DNA of 64,000 bases from Limnephilus marmoratus (GCA_917880885.1 OU862921.1:54238508-54302507), one strand, 5' to 3'; shown: positions 22,243 to 33,833, counted from the first letter of the stretch. A program made the numbers and translations. The notes: generated by a model not told the origin, from the sequence alone.

Positions 22243-22675
22243 ATTGTTTTAAATACCTATTGGGTCACTGTCTTTCAATACTGGGCAAAATTTGTTGTAA
22301 ATCGTTCAATCCTGTCACGTGAGACGTGAAAACGTGACAATGTCTACCATCATAGGAGAGATCCTCAAAACATCCGCCATGATACGAGAAGTTCGTTATA
22401 ATTACTTTATACTCTTAACTAAATGTTATTGAGTTGGTCGTGTGTCTTTTGGCATGAGAACCGCCCCTTGTTGGTCGTGTGTCATTTATTTGGCATGAGA
22501 ACCGCCCCTTTTTGGTCGTGTGTCTTTTGGCATGAGAACCGCTTTGTTATAACTGTGTACTTATATAATCTGTGCACCAAACGTGAAGACGTTTCAATAC
22601 TCACCATGAGTCGTGCGAACGAAATAATATCTACCCCCATGTTTGTGTGACCTACCAAGTGTAGATCACACGCCT

Positions 22676-23003
22676 TTTATTTTCTGTTATCAGAAAATTA
22701 TTGCTTTTGCAGCAGAGTACTCATTAACATGCCCGTGGACTTCCTGTCACAAGAACCCAGGAACTATCCACTATCTCAAAAGGACTAATCATACGCTTCA
22801 CTCATGATTATGGGGCATCGTGTCGTAGGAGTTAAGTTGATGGACACAAAAAACACCTAACTCGTTGTCTGGGAGACGAACAAGAAAAACCCCCCAGGTT
22901 TGTGAGATTTGAGCAAGGGTCTGCCATTTCTCGCAAACAAGTAGGAGAATAAAACTACCCTCTAATCTTCTACCCAATACACGTGGAGGATTAGACTCTT
23001 TTT
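22676..23003 (+). other. Segment of element A absent from element B
   Basis: Element B passes directly from GATCACACGTCTTTTATGTC at about 55060. Element A has some 330 bp between CCTTTTAT and TTTTTATGTCAG. The CTTTTAT microhomology at both edges suggests the segment was deleted from B's lineage. It has no recognisable coding sequence. Confidence 0.65.
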
Positions 23004-23528
23004 ATGTCAGTGTATTTCTTTTGTCCCACACTACCAAATGGTATTGTAATGTGCCAGGATAACTGCTGTAGACCTTGTTTCACCTTCCACTCAGAGGTCG
23101 AATTTCGGAAATAGCCGAGTCCTCAGCAGTTTTCTTCGTTCAAATGTTCCCAATTGTCACCCTTTCCCTTCCTCGAAATTATCCGTGAATGGGGATATAT
23201 GCGTTACGCACTTGGCGTTCCGTTTGTCAAATGGGACAACCTTCATATACGGATCCTTTCAACTTCCTACTCCTTTCCCACTTTTCATAACTTATTTGTA
23301 CTCAATGTTTTTGTTCTTCGAAAGTAGAAAAAATGCTACCGTATAGACGTGAGCATAGATCATGGAAGACCAACTTCTTTCGAACGTGGCATTTTGTCAT
23401 ACGTACAAACCCTTACCCACGTGTTCTTGGAAATGTATTTAGTTAAAAAAAACTAAATGGGTTAAACAGAACCTTCCTTGAATACGTACCTTTGTAATAT
23501 GTATAAGTCTGTAGTTGCATTTAGTTAA

Positions 23529-23557
23529 CTCTCTCTCCGTCTCTCTCTCTCTCTCTA
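23529..23557 (+). repeat. (TC)n microsatellite in element A
   Basis: Imperfect CT dinucleotide run, also present in element B at 55599-55626. Confidence 0.85.
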
Positions 23558-23924
23558 CACGTCAAACAAATCCAATCTTTCTCAACATGTACACCTTGTT
23601 TCTCTCCAAACCTTTTCATCATTGGTCTACCAGGCAGGTAAACTTCAAGAATTTTGTTCTAATAATAATTTTTTCGCCGGATTAATAAGAAGACCAGCAG
23701 CTCTTCACCCTATCTACACCTGCGCCTCTCTTCATGCTGCCTTCACTACCGTCACGGAGGTCCCATGCCTTCAAACCCTACGTACCAAAAGCACCCGACC
23801 ACACCTAACATAACCTAGTGTGAGTCGTGCGTGTAGTTGCGAATTGTATCATCACAAAACCATCACTCAAACAAACCCGAGCACGTCAGCTCTAAGTTGG
23901 TTCATGTTCCTGTTGCCATTGCCC

Positions 23925-24480
23925 CCTTGGGCGTAACAACTGTGTTCCCCGTGTTTCGCGCTAGGCGCTCTCCGTAAACGCTCGCGATGTTTACTTTAAA
24001 TGTGAATTGTGCACGAAGAGGCTTACGCCTACCAGTATCCGTCAGATGACTGCCTATTTCCTGCTTGTGAGTACAAATGAACCTTGCTTCCCCTCTGTGT
24101 GCTAAGAACTGACATTTAAATTCACTAAATACGTGTAGAGAGTTGAGAGAAGGTCCCCCCCATTATGATAGGATTATTAAAGATAGCCAAATATCCATGT
24201 GTATAGTGCCGAGGCTGGCTTTTGTATAACCCTGTTCACCTTTAAATGAATAAAACCCTTTACGTGCATAACAACTGTGTTCTGATTGAGGAAGGAGACC
24301 TGGAGATTTTGAGGAAAGGAAGGGAAGTAGGAATTTACAGGCGAACCACAAACACTCGCCCTGGGTTTAAGAGGGACCTTGCTCGCACCGGCTGTGCCGA
24401 GCTAGCCGCTGGCCTGTTTATTGCATGTCCTTTCCAGGTTTTGGGTTTGGCGTTGGCCGCAAGTAGCGCCGATGCTAACA
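23925..24480 (+). repeat. 3' LTR of element A, 5'-truncated
   Basis: It begins in mid-LTR at CCTTGGGCGTAACAACTG and ends GATGCTAACA before GGGT. It contains an intact AATAAA at 24249-24254. The missing first 160 bp were lost together with the end of the internal region, as seen by comparison with element B. Confidence 0.88.
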
Positions 24481-24498
24481 GGGTGTTAAGCCGTGTTG

Positions 24499-24577
24499 CG
24501 CTACCTCCTTCTTTAGCCAACGTTTCGCACAGCGTGCAGTGTCCATCATCAGGGCAGATTCGGTAGATGTGACATTA
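24499..24577 (-). ncRNA. Hammerhead-ribozyme-like motif (GAAACGTT type)
   Basis: On the minus strand CTGATGA (24552-24546) is followed by a GGACAC...GTGTGC-like stem II region, GAAACGTT (24526-24519) and downstream GGAGGTAG. That can pair with CTACC upstream to close stem I. Stem III would be only two base pairs (AC/GT), as in minimal hammerheads of Penelope-like elements. Stem II pairing is imperfect. It lies in the target site of LTR element A. Confidence 0.45.
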
Positions 24578-24940
24578 GATAGTGTAGATGTTTGTTTTTT
24601 TTATTTAAAAAATAATATTTATTATTAATATCATCATTGTGCTATGTCCAAGTATGTTTTATTTATTTATTTATTTATTTGAGACACAAACAGGATATTT
24701 ATATAACATTTTTGTGGGTAGTATATAATAAATTAAAATACAAATATAAGTATCCCTAGATTAATGTGTCTGCATTATTCACATATGCATTTTCACAGAA
24801 GCAAACTCTTGAAAAACAACGCAAGTATTATTTATACATAAGTTGAAAACTTAAATACAAAATTGAAATACATAATAACAACAAGTATACAATATTTATA
24901 AAGTATTTACTGAAAAGTATCTAATGTAACTTTTTTTTTT

Positions 24941-27809
24941 TTAAGTGCACAAATTGTGGAGATATTTTTTGAAAAATGTTATATTATTTGCAAAAATATC
25001 TATGGAACTGTGTATTTTGACAAGATCGTTGTATGACCGAGACATTCTAGATATAGGATTAAAATATCCAGTATTATTTGTAAAAATTTCAGTCCAAAAT
25101 ATGTTAAAGGTTCTTGTAGATTTGGGCCTGGCGTATAACTTAATTTGGTTGACTAAGTTACTGTCTACACGATTATTCACAATTTTATAGAGCATTAAGA
25201 GGTCATTTATGTTTCGTCTTTTAACTAGACTCTCTAATTTGAAATATGTAAGTCTTTGTTCATACCCGTCTAGAAGATGGTGGACACCTGATCGGTAAGA
25301 CAAAATCCGTGTAAATTTTCTTTGGACTGATTCGAGTCTAGATACCTGTGTAATATAATGTGGATTCCAGACTGTTGACCCGTACTCAAGAACACTTCGG
25401 ATTAAGGAATTGAATAGAATTATTAGGCTATTAGAATTCTTAAACAGTTTGGTTGATCTTACAATGAAACCTAGTAATTTATTTGATTTACTCACAATAT
25501 ATTCAATGTGCTGATTGAATGTCAGTTTGTTGTCAAATATAATTCCTAAATCTTTTATTAATTCAACTGTTTCGAGATTGTGACCACATATGCTATATGA
25601 ATATAGAATTTTGTTGGTGTTCTTGGTGAAGTTTATAACTTTGCACTTAGCAATATTCAGTTCCATTTCATTGTCAACACACCAGGTAGATATTGTGTTA
25701 AGGTCTTGTTGTAAGAGTTCACAATCTTTCATAGATTTAATTTCTTTATATAATTTGAGGTCATCAGCATATAGAGAAAAATTACAGCGGAGTTTATGTG
25801 TAAGGTCGTTAATAAAGATTAAGAAAAGTAAGGGTCCAAGGTGAGATCCTTGTGGTACGCCCGACGTAACTAATATTGGGGAAGAGTTAAATCCGTTAAT
25901 AGTAACTAATTGACTTCTATGTGATAAATATGATTCTAACCAACGAAGCAGGTTTCCGTGAATGCCGATTTTATCGAGTTTATTAATTAAGATAGAGTGA
26001 CTAACTTTGTCAAAGGCCTTACTGGTCGGTGTACACGGCATCTACTTGTGTTTTATTATTTATCGATTTACACAGAAAGTCCATATATTCGAGTAAATTA
26101 GTATTTGTGGATCTTTTAGCTACAAATCCATGTTGAAAAGGACTAAGTATATGTGTTACATGGTTAAAAATGGTTTTATATACAATGGACTCGAATATTT
26201 TGCCAAAACAAGATAAAAGGCTGATAGGACGGTAGTTAGTTACATCATTTTTACTGCCAGATTTGTGGATTGGAATTACGTGGGCAACCTTCCACAGATC
26301 CGGAAATACCCCATCGTTCAGACTTTTGATGAATATTTTGTGTAATGGTGTTGCAAGCTGATCTGCACAATTTCGAATAAATAGTGAAGGAATTCCATCT
26401 GGGCCGGAACCCTTATTGATATCAACAGTGTTTAATTTTGCTTTGACCTCGTCTAACGTTATATTGATATGAGACAGTGGATAATTATAGAGTGGGGATG
26501 AAAGTTTAGAGTCACTCTTAGAATTGGATGGTGGGGTAAAAACAGAAGAGAAGTAAGTAGATAACAGCTCACACGTATCTTCTCCATTTGTTGCTGATTT
26601 GTCGTGGAGATGCATGATTTTGGGGAGAGAATTTGAAATTCTTTTCGAATTAATGAGAGTTGAAAGATTTTTGATACTGTTAGGGAGAGAATTTTCTACT
26701 GAATCTACATAGGCTTTAAGGCATGTACGTATGGATACTTTTACTCTAGCCCTCAAGATAGAAAAACTGTCATAGTCACATTGATTTTTGTATTTTTTCC
26801 ATTTCTTTCTAAACTTTTCTTTTTCTCTGAGTTGGTGGATGAGAACACTGCTAAACCAAATTGGAAACTTATTATTCCTGATTCTTAAGCACGGAGTGTA
26901 TTTTTCAATTGATAGCCATAACAAGTTATAAAAGTGTAGTAGGGAGTCATTACAATTCAGGGTATTAAGATCGTCCCAGTTATTAAGTGACAACATTTCA
27001 TTGCATTTAATGTAATCCGTTTTTTTGAAGTTATATTTGATGTGATCTGGATTGGTGGGTAGGGGTCTGTATTTGGACATTAAAAAATCAAATTCAATGG
27101 GAGGATGATAATAGTCAATTTTGGATAGCACATGTGAAGCAATTTGAATGTTGAGGTTATGATTGGAAAACACTAAATCTAAAATTCGACCTATGTTGTT
27201 AGAGACGTAATTGAATTGCTTAAGTCCGGTCAAATTTTGAAAGTCTAGTAGAGATATTGATTTCTGGCTATTTTGTAAGACTGGTCTGGTGTGCGTTACA
27301 TTGACAGTTGGTGAGTATTGAATAGATGGCACATTAAAATCGCCCATTATTATTGTTATATCTTCTGATGAAAAGTTATTATATGTCGTTTGACACTTTT
27401 CGAAAAAATCTGCGAGATTTTCAGTTAGTATATCTGGAGACAAATACGCCAAACATAGGTTAATGGATTGTCTGGATGTTTCATGTAATTTAAATTTAAT
27501 CCATAAATCTTCTGTAGATTTTGAGCTGGGTGCTGAGACTAAAAAAGATGTCATTTCTTTCTTAATAGCTATTAGAACACCACCACCTGATTTTTTAAGA
27601 GAACTCGATATGTCCCTATCGCGTCTATATATATTATAACGATCATCTACTATTTCATGGTCATAGATTGTGGAATCTAGCCATGTTTCTGTAAAACAAA
27701 TTAAATCATAATTGCAACTGAGCACTTCGCAGTATAGATCGTTTAATTTGCTTTTTAAACCACGTACATTTTGATAATAAAATGTTATTGCCGTTTTGTT
27801 AGAATCCAT
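24941..27809 (-). pseudogene. LINE C ORF2: endonuclease-reverse transcriptase
   Basis: The endonuclease domain starts at the ATG at 27809 with YYQNVRGLKSKL. It shows the catalytic LICFTETWLD and IIMGDFNVPS and the ILDLVFSN region. The reverse transcriptase shows NYRPISLLSCFGKIFES, FQHGFVAKRST, SKAFDKVSHSIL (motif A), SGVPQGSHLGPLLF (motif B), LYADDLKLY (motif C) and DLGIIFDNKLTFNQHI, with a C-terminus near 24941. A two-base deletion close to 26020, between YTD and SKAFD, splits it into two frames of about 590 and 360 residues. Apart from that lesion it appears intact. Motifs suit the jockey/CR1 group; I do not assign a clade. Confidence 0.88.
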
Positions 27810-28416
27810 TTTGAAAGTATAATATAATAAGCATTATTAAATACATTTTTTTGTAAAATAAATTATTGAAAAGTAAGTAATTATGCTTTGAAAGGGGGCA
27901 ATTATGAACATCATTAGTTTTGGTTTGTTTGTGGTATATGATTTTGTCTATGGTGTCAGTTGTCATTAATGTTGACAGAAAAAATAGGTTTTTGAATAGT
28001 AAACAAGATACTAAGCATACATTTGTTACATAAAAGTATGTTATCATTGTGCAATTATTTGTAATAGGTTGCGATTGTGTTTTATATTTAATAGATTGTG
28101 ATAGTACATGAGGATAATGAGAAAGTTTTAAAGTATAATTTTGTTCAAAAGTTAGCAACCGGTTTTTGTGATATTTGAAACACTCTAGCAATTCGTTAAT
28201 ATTTATTACAGTGGAGAAATCGTGCATATAATAAATATTTTGTTGTTGTTTTAAAGAATAATTAAGTTCAAAAGTTAGCAACAGTTTTTTGTGATAATTG
28301 AAATACTCTAATGATTCTTTAATTACTACATTGGAGATATTGTGAATATAATAAAGATGATTTAAATTTAATAAATTTCTTTCTTCCGTTTGTAAACGAT
28401 AAAGTTGATAACTCAT
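27799..28416 (-). CDS. LINE C upstream ORF (possible ORF1), 205 aa
   Basis: The frame opens at an ATG (28416) and its TAA stop at 27801-27799 overlaps the ORF2 start in the sequence ATGGATTCTAA. This spacing is typical of LINE ORF1/ORF2 junctions. The protein is rich in Tyr, Asn, Leu and Ile. It contains two consecutive copies of a roughly 36-residue module (YYIHNISNVV... and YYMHDFSTVI...), each ending LLLTFE or RLLTFE. The copies differ by whole codons, which favours coding over chance. No zinc knuckle, RRM or esterase motif is visible. It may instead be an untranslated repeat that happens to be open. Confidence 0.5.
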   Translation of the reverse strand: MSYQLYRLQTEERNLLNLNHLYYIHNISNVVIKESLEYFNYHKKLLLTFELNYSLKQQQNIYYMHDFSTVININELLECFKYHKNRLLTFEQNYTLKLSHYPHVLSQSIKYKTQSQPITNNCTMITYFYVTNVCLVSCLLFKNLFFLSTLMTTDTIDKIIYHKQTKTNDVHNCPLSKHNYLLFNNLFYKKMYLIMLIILYFQNGF

Positions 28417-28430
28417 ACCGATTGCGGTTT

Positions 28431-30464
28431 ATCGCAAACCGCGACTCGTTGCAAAAAATACAAACAACGTGCCTTGTGCTCCGAGGCAGTACTAGGTACC
28501 TACACCTACCTCGAGTACCGGAGTCAACCCTTTCCATACCAGCAACCAGTTCTTCCTTAAAAACAAAATATCTCCTGATTTTGTGAAACAAATAGCCCTC
28601 TATTTCGCGTACCTATCGCTTATGAGAAACATTCCGCATGGCGTCTATTTTTTCCGTTGAGACGCAATCTTCAGTCAGCTACAAACAGGTAACGTAAATA
28701 TAATTACCGATCCCGTTTCGACTGTTTCGTTTGGACTGGGATCCATTATTATTTTTATGTTATCTTTATATTTATGCAAGTTACACTGTAAATTAATATT
28801 TTTAATTAAACCCTTGTTTGTGTGGTAGGCTTTTTCTCTTGCTACTAAAAAAATACCCCCTTGAGGCCTAAGAATAGTGAAAAACAATATAATAAAAAAA
28901 AAACATTTACGAATAAAAAACTCAAGCATGAAACATGGTTTATGAGTGGAAACAAAAGTGCGGTGCTGAAAGGTTTAACTCGGCCCTGGTAGCGTATGGT
29001 GAATGGCAGGGCTCAGAGTAACAATATACTCTAAGTGGTAGGGATGTAGATTTACGGTAATGGGAGGCTGATTGTTTGAAAAATCGTTTATTTGAACCTA
29101 CTGACTCTACTAGTATGAATATTTTGATGCTCCAAACATTGATACGATTTTATTTAAAATATGACGTTATGTATTTGTATACATATAATGTCACCCTCTT
29201 GCTGAGAATACTAAAAACTTGTTGTTTTAGTGAAAATACTTTCGAATGCCATTAAAATGTCCAACCAATTAAAATTGTTTTACCTCATTTCTATATGTGG
29301 TGTAAGTCATCGAAGTTATGTTTTTTTATACCTAGATATATATGTTTAATTAAATCGTATTTTATACCTATTTTCTAAAAAAATTGTAATATAATGATCA
29401 TTTTTAGTTTTTTTTTAACTTTTACTGTACGTTTTCTTAAATTCACCAAAAATAATATGTGTATCTCAATGTGTATCTCAATATGTATCTAGTATCTATC
29501 GAAGTTGCCGCAAGTAAGTATATATAGGTAATTAATTTTAATAATAATGTGTGTGTATTAATGTAAGTGTATTAACTTATTGGTCTGGCTATTGCTTATT
29601 TTATTTAAAGACCCGCTCGCAGTTCGCAGTTCGTAGCGCTTTCTCCGTAGCCCAGGTACCCAGGCGCCCAGGTGCCCAGGTAATATAACTCTGTAACCTT
29701 CGTAGTGTAACTAGGTAAAGAAGAGACGGGGAAATGTTTATAGGTGATGATGTTTATGGATGTGGCCGCTGAGCTTCTTTCCGTACTAGGAATGTAAATA
29801 TGTTGAGAGGGTATAAGATAACAGAGAGGTAGATGCATTTGGTGGGCGTTTTATCTCAGTGGGCCACGCGGCCGCTCTTATCGGAACCTGGTGACCTTTA
29901 AAAGGGCAGACCAACCTCCAAATGCGTCTAAACACAGTGGAAACATTGATTGATTCCAGATAACAATATTTGTTAAAATGTTGACAACTTTATGCTGGTA
30001 CCAAAGTGTAAAAATGCAGAGGGTATTTTGCTTTCTGATGCAAGGTAATCTCTCTTCCCTCCTTCCCCACCCCGTCGCTACATGTAGATATTATTTGTTT
30101 ACGTTTATAAAATTAATTTCTTATACGAGTAGTATTTGTGTTGATTTACACACACATCTACTTGGCTTTTAAGATTCCTGTTTTTATTTTCAAAAAAAAT
30201 ATTTTCCTTTTCACACTGTGAGGAAAACTTTTTTCGAAACAAAAAAAACATTTATTGCACAAAATACAGAAAGTACTATCTTAAAACGTACAAAGTACAA
30301 TATCCAACCAAACTGAAAAAAAAAATTTTAATAAAAATTTGAAGCAAATATTTAATACAGATATGTGGTAATTTATTGATTTGTTTTTTACCTTATTCAT
30401 TTTTTCATGATTTTAGAGGCAAATTTAGCAATTATTTGTATTTTAAAAAACTGTCGTGTAGAAA
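28431..30464. other. Unassigned region, 2 kb
   Basis: AT-rich sequence without recognisable genes. Notable small features are GC-richer stretches at 28430-28530 and 29840-29930 and short CCCAGG-type direct repeats at 29648-29682 (CCCAGGTACCCAGGCGCCC). Frames on the minus strand at 28319-28591 and 29605-29838 have no domain. Confidence 0.4.
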
Positions 30465-30467
30465 GGT

Positions 30468-30830
30468 CCCTTTAAACGACTTCAAAAAGGAGGAGGTTCT
30501 CAGTTCGACTGTTTTTTTTTATGTTTGTTACCTCAGAACTTTTGACTGAGTGAACCTATATTGATGATTCTTTTTTTATTTGAAAGCTGGTACTTCCCGT
30601 GTGGTCTTATTTTAATTTAATCCAGTTCCGACAATGACATCCATGAGAAAACCATATAAGTCTTTGCATTAATTATGTGCGCGACAAATGGACGAATAAC
30701 TCAATATTACGACAACCGATTTCGATGATTCTTTTTTTATTGGAAAGGATGTACTTCAAGGGTAATTTGATGAGAGTTTGGTTAGGTCTTGATTATCGGA
30801 TCCATGACAAATTAACGAAACTCGGCCAAA
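30468..30830 (+). repeat. Dispersed repeat R3, copy 2
   Basis: Same block order as 19.33-19.70 kb: AAACGACTTCAAAAAGGAGG, TTTGTTACCTCAGAACTTTT, GCGACAAATGGACGAATAAC and GGATGTACTTCAAGGGTAAT. Its 3' end continues 25 bp further than copy 1, which is cut by LTR element A. Confidence 0.65.
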
Positions 30831-30954
30831 TCTCTTAATTTGACCCTAACGTCGCTATGATCAAATTATATCTGTCTCATATGAGCAGCACTTTAGTAGG
30901 TTTACCCATATTCAGACAAATTAGTTAGTGTACTTCAGATTCACTAAAAATAAA

Positions 30955-31363
30955 AAATAAACAAAAATTTTAATAAAACAAAAAAAAGACTTCAAAAAAT
31001 GAAAAAAAACTTCATAATCAACTTACTTTTTCTAATCATCAATATGTAGGTACGATTGTTATTTTTGGAGTCGGTGTCAGCAAAGGTAACCGGCCCTGCG
31101 TGTTCACTTGACAGCTCCCCGCGCCGCCGCGGCCCCGCTCTCGCCTCTCTTGTGCGACACAAGCACATCTCACCTATAACTATGTATGTAGTTACAAACC
31201 TACCTTGACTGACACCGACTGCAAAAGTAACAATCGTACCTACATATTGATGATTAGAAAAAGTAAGTTGATTATGAAGTTGTAGAAGAATACGAAATTA
31301 TTTTTTTACTTTTTAGTGCATTTTTTGAAGTTTTTTTTGTTTTGTTGAAATTTTTGTTTATTT
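30955..31363. repeat. Large imperfect palindrome with a GC-rich loop
   Basis: The left arm (30955-31089) and right arm (31202-31363) are inverted copies. They include ACTTTTTCTAATCATCAATA, GTAGGTACGATTGTTA and GTCGGTGTCAG. Outside these the homology continues through A-rich sequence with gaps. The loop of about 110 bp contains CCCCGCGCCGCCGCGGCCCC and is far GC-richer than the arms. It may be a foldback transposon; no terminal duplication is evident. Confidence 0.75.
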
Positions 31364-31930
31364 AAACATTATTTTGTTTGCTTGTTGCATTAATATGTTT
31401 TCTGTAAATTTTTTTGCGTATTTACATGCGAGTGTTTTAGTTGGAACGTGCGCCCAGAGATGACCGTCGCGTCGGTAGGTACTAATAGGCATCTGGATTG
31501 GTGGAAAAATGCGATAAACCCGCCTATATACCATTATGTTATTAAAATTTGTGGATAGTTATGTACATGAAATGTTCATAAATAATTAAATGAAAAATCT
31601 GTCGTAGTTTCACAAAGTTCTTCAATACAAGACGAAATAGCGTTTTCTCCACTTTTTTAGAAGAAAGACTTTGTGGAATAGACATCATTATATGGATCTA
31701 ATTTTAAGAATTGAAGCGCGACTCTTCGATCAGACAGACTAATAAATCAAATGGTTTGTGGATCGCCCAATGCTAAAAGACCGGTCGTTTTGATCCCAGA
31801 GTATTGTTAATGAAAGGCTTGTGATTAGTTCAGGTTTTCCTCTAGCTAGAGCACAGTGATAGAGGTTAGAACCAAGGGCGGCTGGTTGAACACTGTGTTT
31901 GTGTGCAGCACTGGTAAATTATATCGTCTA
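31364..31930. other. Unassigned region
   Basis: No coding or repeat signal that I can support. Confidence 0.4.
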
Positions 31931-32302
31931 AAATTACTTTATAATATCTTACCGAAAAATATAAAATCTATGAATTTCATTGAAAATATCACCTACCAAA
32001 ATAATGCATAATATAATATGAATCAGGGAGAGCAAATTCTCAAAATTCCGCGCCAATTTACCCTGTCCGGTGTGCAGGCCAATTGCAAGCGGAACGAATT
32101 ATGTTTTTGTTACTTTATAATTAAATTACTTTATAATATCTTACCGAAAAATATAAAATCTATGAATTTCATTGAAAATATCACCTACCAAAATAATGCA
32201 TAATATAATATGAATCAGGGAGAGCAAATTCTCAAAATTCCGCGCCAATTTACCCTGTCCGGTGTGCAGGCCAATTGCAAGCGGAACGAATTATGTTTTT
32301 GT
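31931..32302 (+). repeat. 180-bp direct tandem duplication
   Basis: 31931-32110 and 32123-32302 are nearly identical, with a period of 192 bp and a 12-bp spacer. Both begin AAATTACTTTATAATATC and end GGAACGAATTATGTTTTTGT. The peptide LLYNILPKNIKSMNF encoded in the unit resembles the end of a LINE reverse transcriptase, but this is weak. Confidence 0.88.
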
Positions 32303-32639
32303 ATCCGAATATCCCAAACATTGCCAGCGCGCAACGCCGGCCATATATATGAAAAATTAAGATATATTGGTGTGCCACCCGGCGGCCTTTATCATACAAA
32401 CTTAAATTTGGATTTAAGGCCAAAATACTTAACCAAACTGAATAATTCTTTTTTTAATCAAAAGGTACAGCAAATACCTAAATTTTACATATATTTGCTT
32501 TTTTATTGATTGGTGTTTTAAATTATAAAACGCAGATCATTAAGGAATACAATTTTTTCATAGGTAACTTTGACAATTTTGCCCTCGACATTGTTTATAA
32601 ATACTGTTGGTATCCTGTTTAAAATGAAATATAAAACTA

Positions 32640-32895
32640 ACTAACCAACCATCACGCCGTTTCCCACAGGGATAGGCAGAGAGGACGGACCGCCAAATAA
32701 CTCGGTCTTGGCACACACTCTTTGCCTCACTCACATTTATACATCGTCTCATACATTCTCTTCTATTATTCCGACTTTCGAGATGGCCCGACTCAAGTAT
32801 CTGATTCACTTGCTCGTGCCATGTCTTCCTCGGGCGTCCCCGACTTCTTCTACCAGTCACATTTGCGTCGTATATTCTTCTTACACTACTTTCAA
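32640..32895 (-). pseudogene. LINE ORF2 C-terminal tail relic
   Basis: On the minus strand, from about 32865, TGRRSRGRPRKTWHEQV is followed by a CINVSEAKSVCQDRVIWRSV segment. The GRPRKTW...DR..WR pattern is the usual extreme C-terminus of many LINE ORF2 proteins. No polymerase domain accompanies it. At its upstream edge is an AT-rich duplicated stretch (32889-32968) with two copies of CATAAAATAAAATAAATTAA. Confidence 0.65.
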
Positions 32896-32969
32896 ATTTA
32901 TTTTATTTTATGAAACATAAAATAAAATAAATTAAATTATGTTTCATAAAATAAAATAAATTAAATATT

Positions 32970-33430
32970 GTAAAAAAAAGAGTTTTTTGGGTTGAAATTT
33001 AAGATGTAGGTAGGTACTTACGAAAAAATAGTAGTGTGTTTTTATTTTCTTAGTACCGAAAAATATTTTTTTTTATTAAAAAACGATATGTAGAAGTTTT
33101 CGCACTTCGAAAACAGCTTAAAATAGATCTTCTCTCCAAATAAGATTAATGGGATCATTTTTACCTAATGTTGCTTAGTAATCGTTATCTCGTAGTTACG
33201 GATTATCAGTGAACCACCACGTTTTCAGGGCAGCGGCCGCCACTGATTAGAACAAGAGGCAGTTCGCCGTGACAACTCGATTACCCTGACTCTGTCTGTA
33301 AACATGCTTACATGATGGGTGACCACTGACTACTGACCACTGACCACTGCTCACTGACCGCACCAACTGTAATGTTTGTCATTATCTTTTGCTTCTTACT
33401 AGGTATGCAGCGCCATCTGGAAGTAGCTAA
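32970..33430. other. Unassigned region with short GACCACT repeats
   Basis: A GTGACCACTGACTACTGACC run with seven-base periodicity lies at 33320-33358. Otherwise nothing is recognised. Confidence 0.4.
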
Positions 33431-33433
33431 ATT

Positions 33434-33730
33434 GTATGCCTTGTTGTCTAATCAGTCGCGAGATGCTTTAACTCAGGGATCACACACAACCTCCGACCTA
33501 GTAAGTCGTATGCCTTGTTGTCTAATCAGCCGCGAGATGCTTTAACTCAGGGATCACACACAATCTCCGACCTAGTAAGTTGTATGCCTTGTTGTCTAAT
33601 CAGTCGCGAGATGCTTTAACTCAGGGATCACACACAACCTCCGACCTAGTAAGTTGTATGCCTTGTTGTCTAATCAGCCGCGAGATGCTTTAACTCAGGG
33701 ATCACACACAACCTCCGACCTAGGAACTAG
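33434..33730 (+). repeat. 74-bp tandem repeat, four copies
   Basis: Units begin GTATGCCTTGTTGTCTAATC at about 33435, 33508, 33582 and 33656. Each contains GCGAGATGCTTTAACTCAGG and ACCTCCGACCTAG. The copies differ at only a few bases. Confidence 0.92.
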
Positions 33731-33833
33731 TAAGTTGACTCTTCACTTTCTTTCTATAATACGTACATAATATAGCAACTTAAAATTACATTTCGTGATT
33801 TTTAACAACGCTCCCAGTTTCCTTTCGTTCAAA

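Larger units (their letters stand above)
19707..24484 (+). mobile_element. Non-autonomous LTR retrotransposon A
   Basis: The 4-bp duplication GGGT (19707-19710 and 24481-24484) flanks a 4.77-kb element. It has a 716-bp 5' LTR starting TG and ending CA, a tRNA-Lys-like primer site, an internal region without gag, protease, reverse transcriptase or integrase motifs, and a 3' LTR missing its first 160 bp. It is closely related to element B but carries private deletions. It lacks about 1.45 kb after 21911 that B has, and the stretch from about 23915 removes the 45-bp minisatellite, polypurine tract and start of the 3' LTR. It retains about 330 bp (22676-23003) that B lacks. The orientation is inferred from the primer site. 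Confidence 0.88.
24657..28430 (-). mobile_element. Nearly complete LINE C
   Basis: The minus-strand element is 3.8 kb long, with a (TTTA)n run on the plus strand at 24657-24682 as its 3' tail, a 3' UTR to 24940, ORF2 at 27809-24941 and an upstream 205-codon frame. Its 5' boundary is uncertain; a GCGGTTT/AAACCGC hairpin lies at 28424-28442. It is the best preserved uninterrupted LINE in the window. I could not identify a clear target site duplication. Confidence 0.8.

Noticed and set aside
28319..28591. 90-codon minus-strand frame upstream of LINE C
   Set aside because: Overlaps the 205-codon frame in another phase and has no motif; likely LINE 5' UTR or flank.
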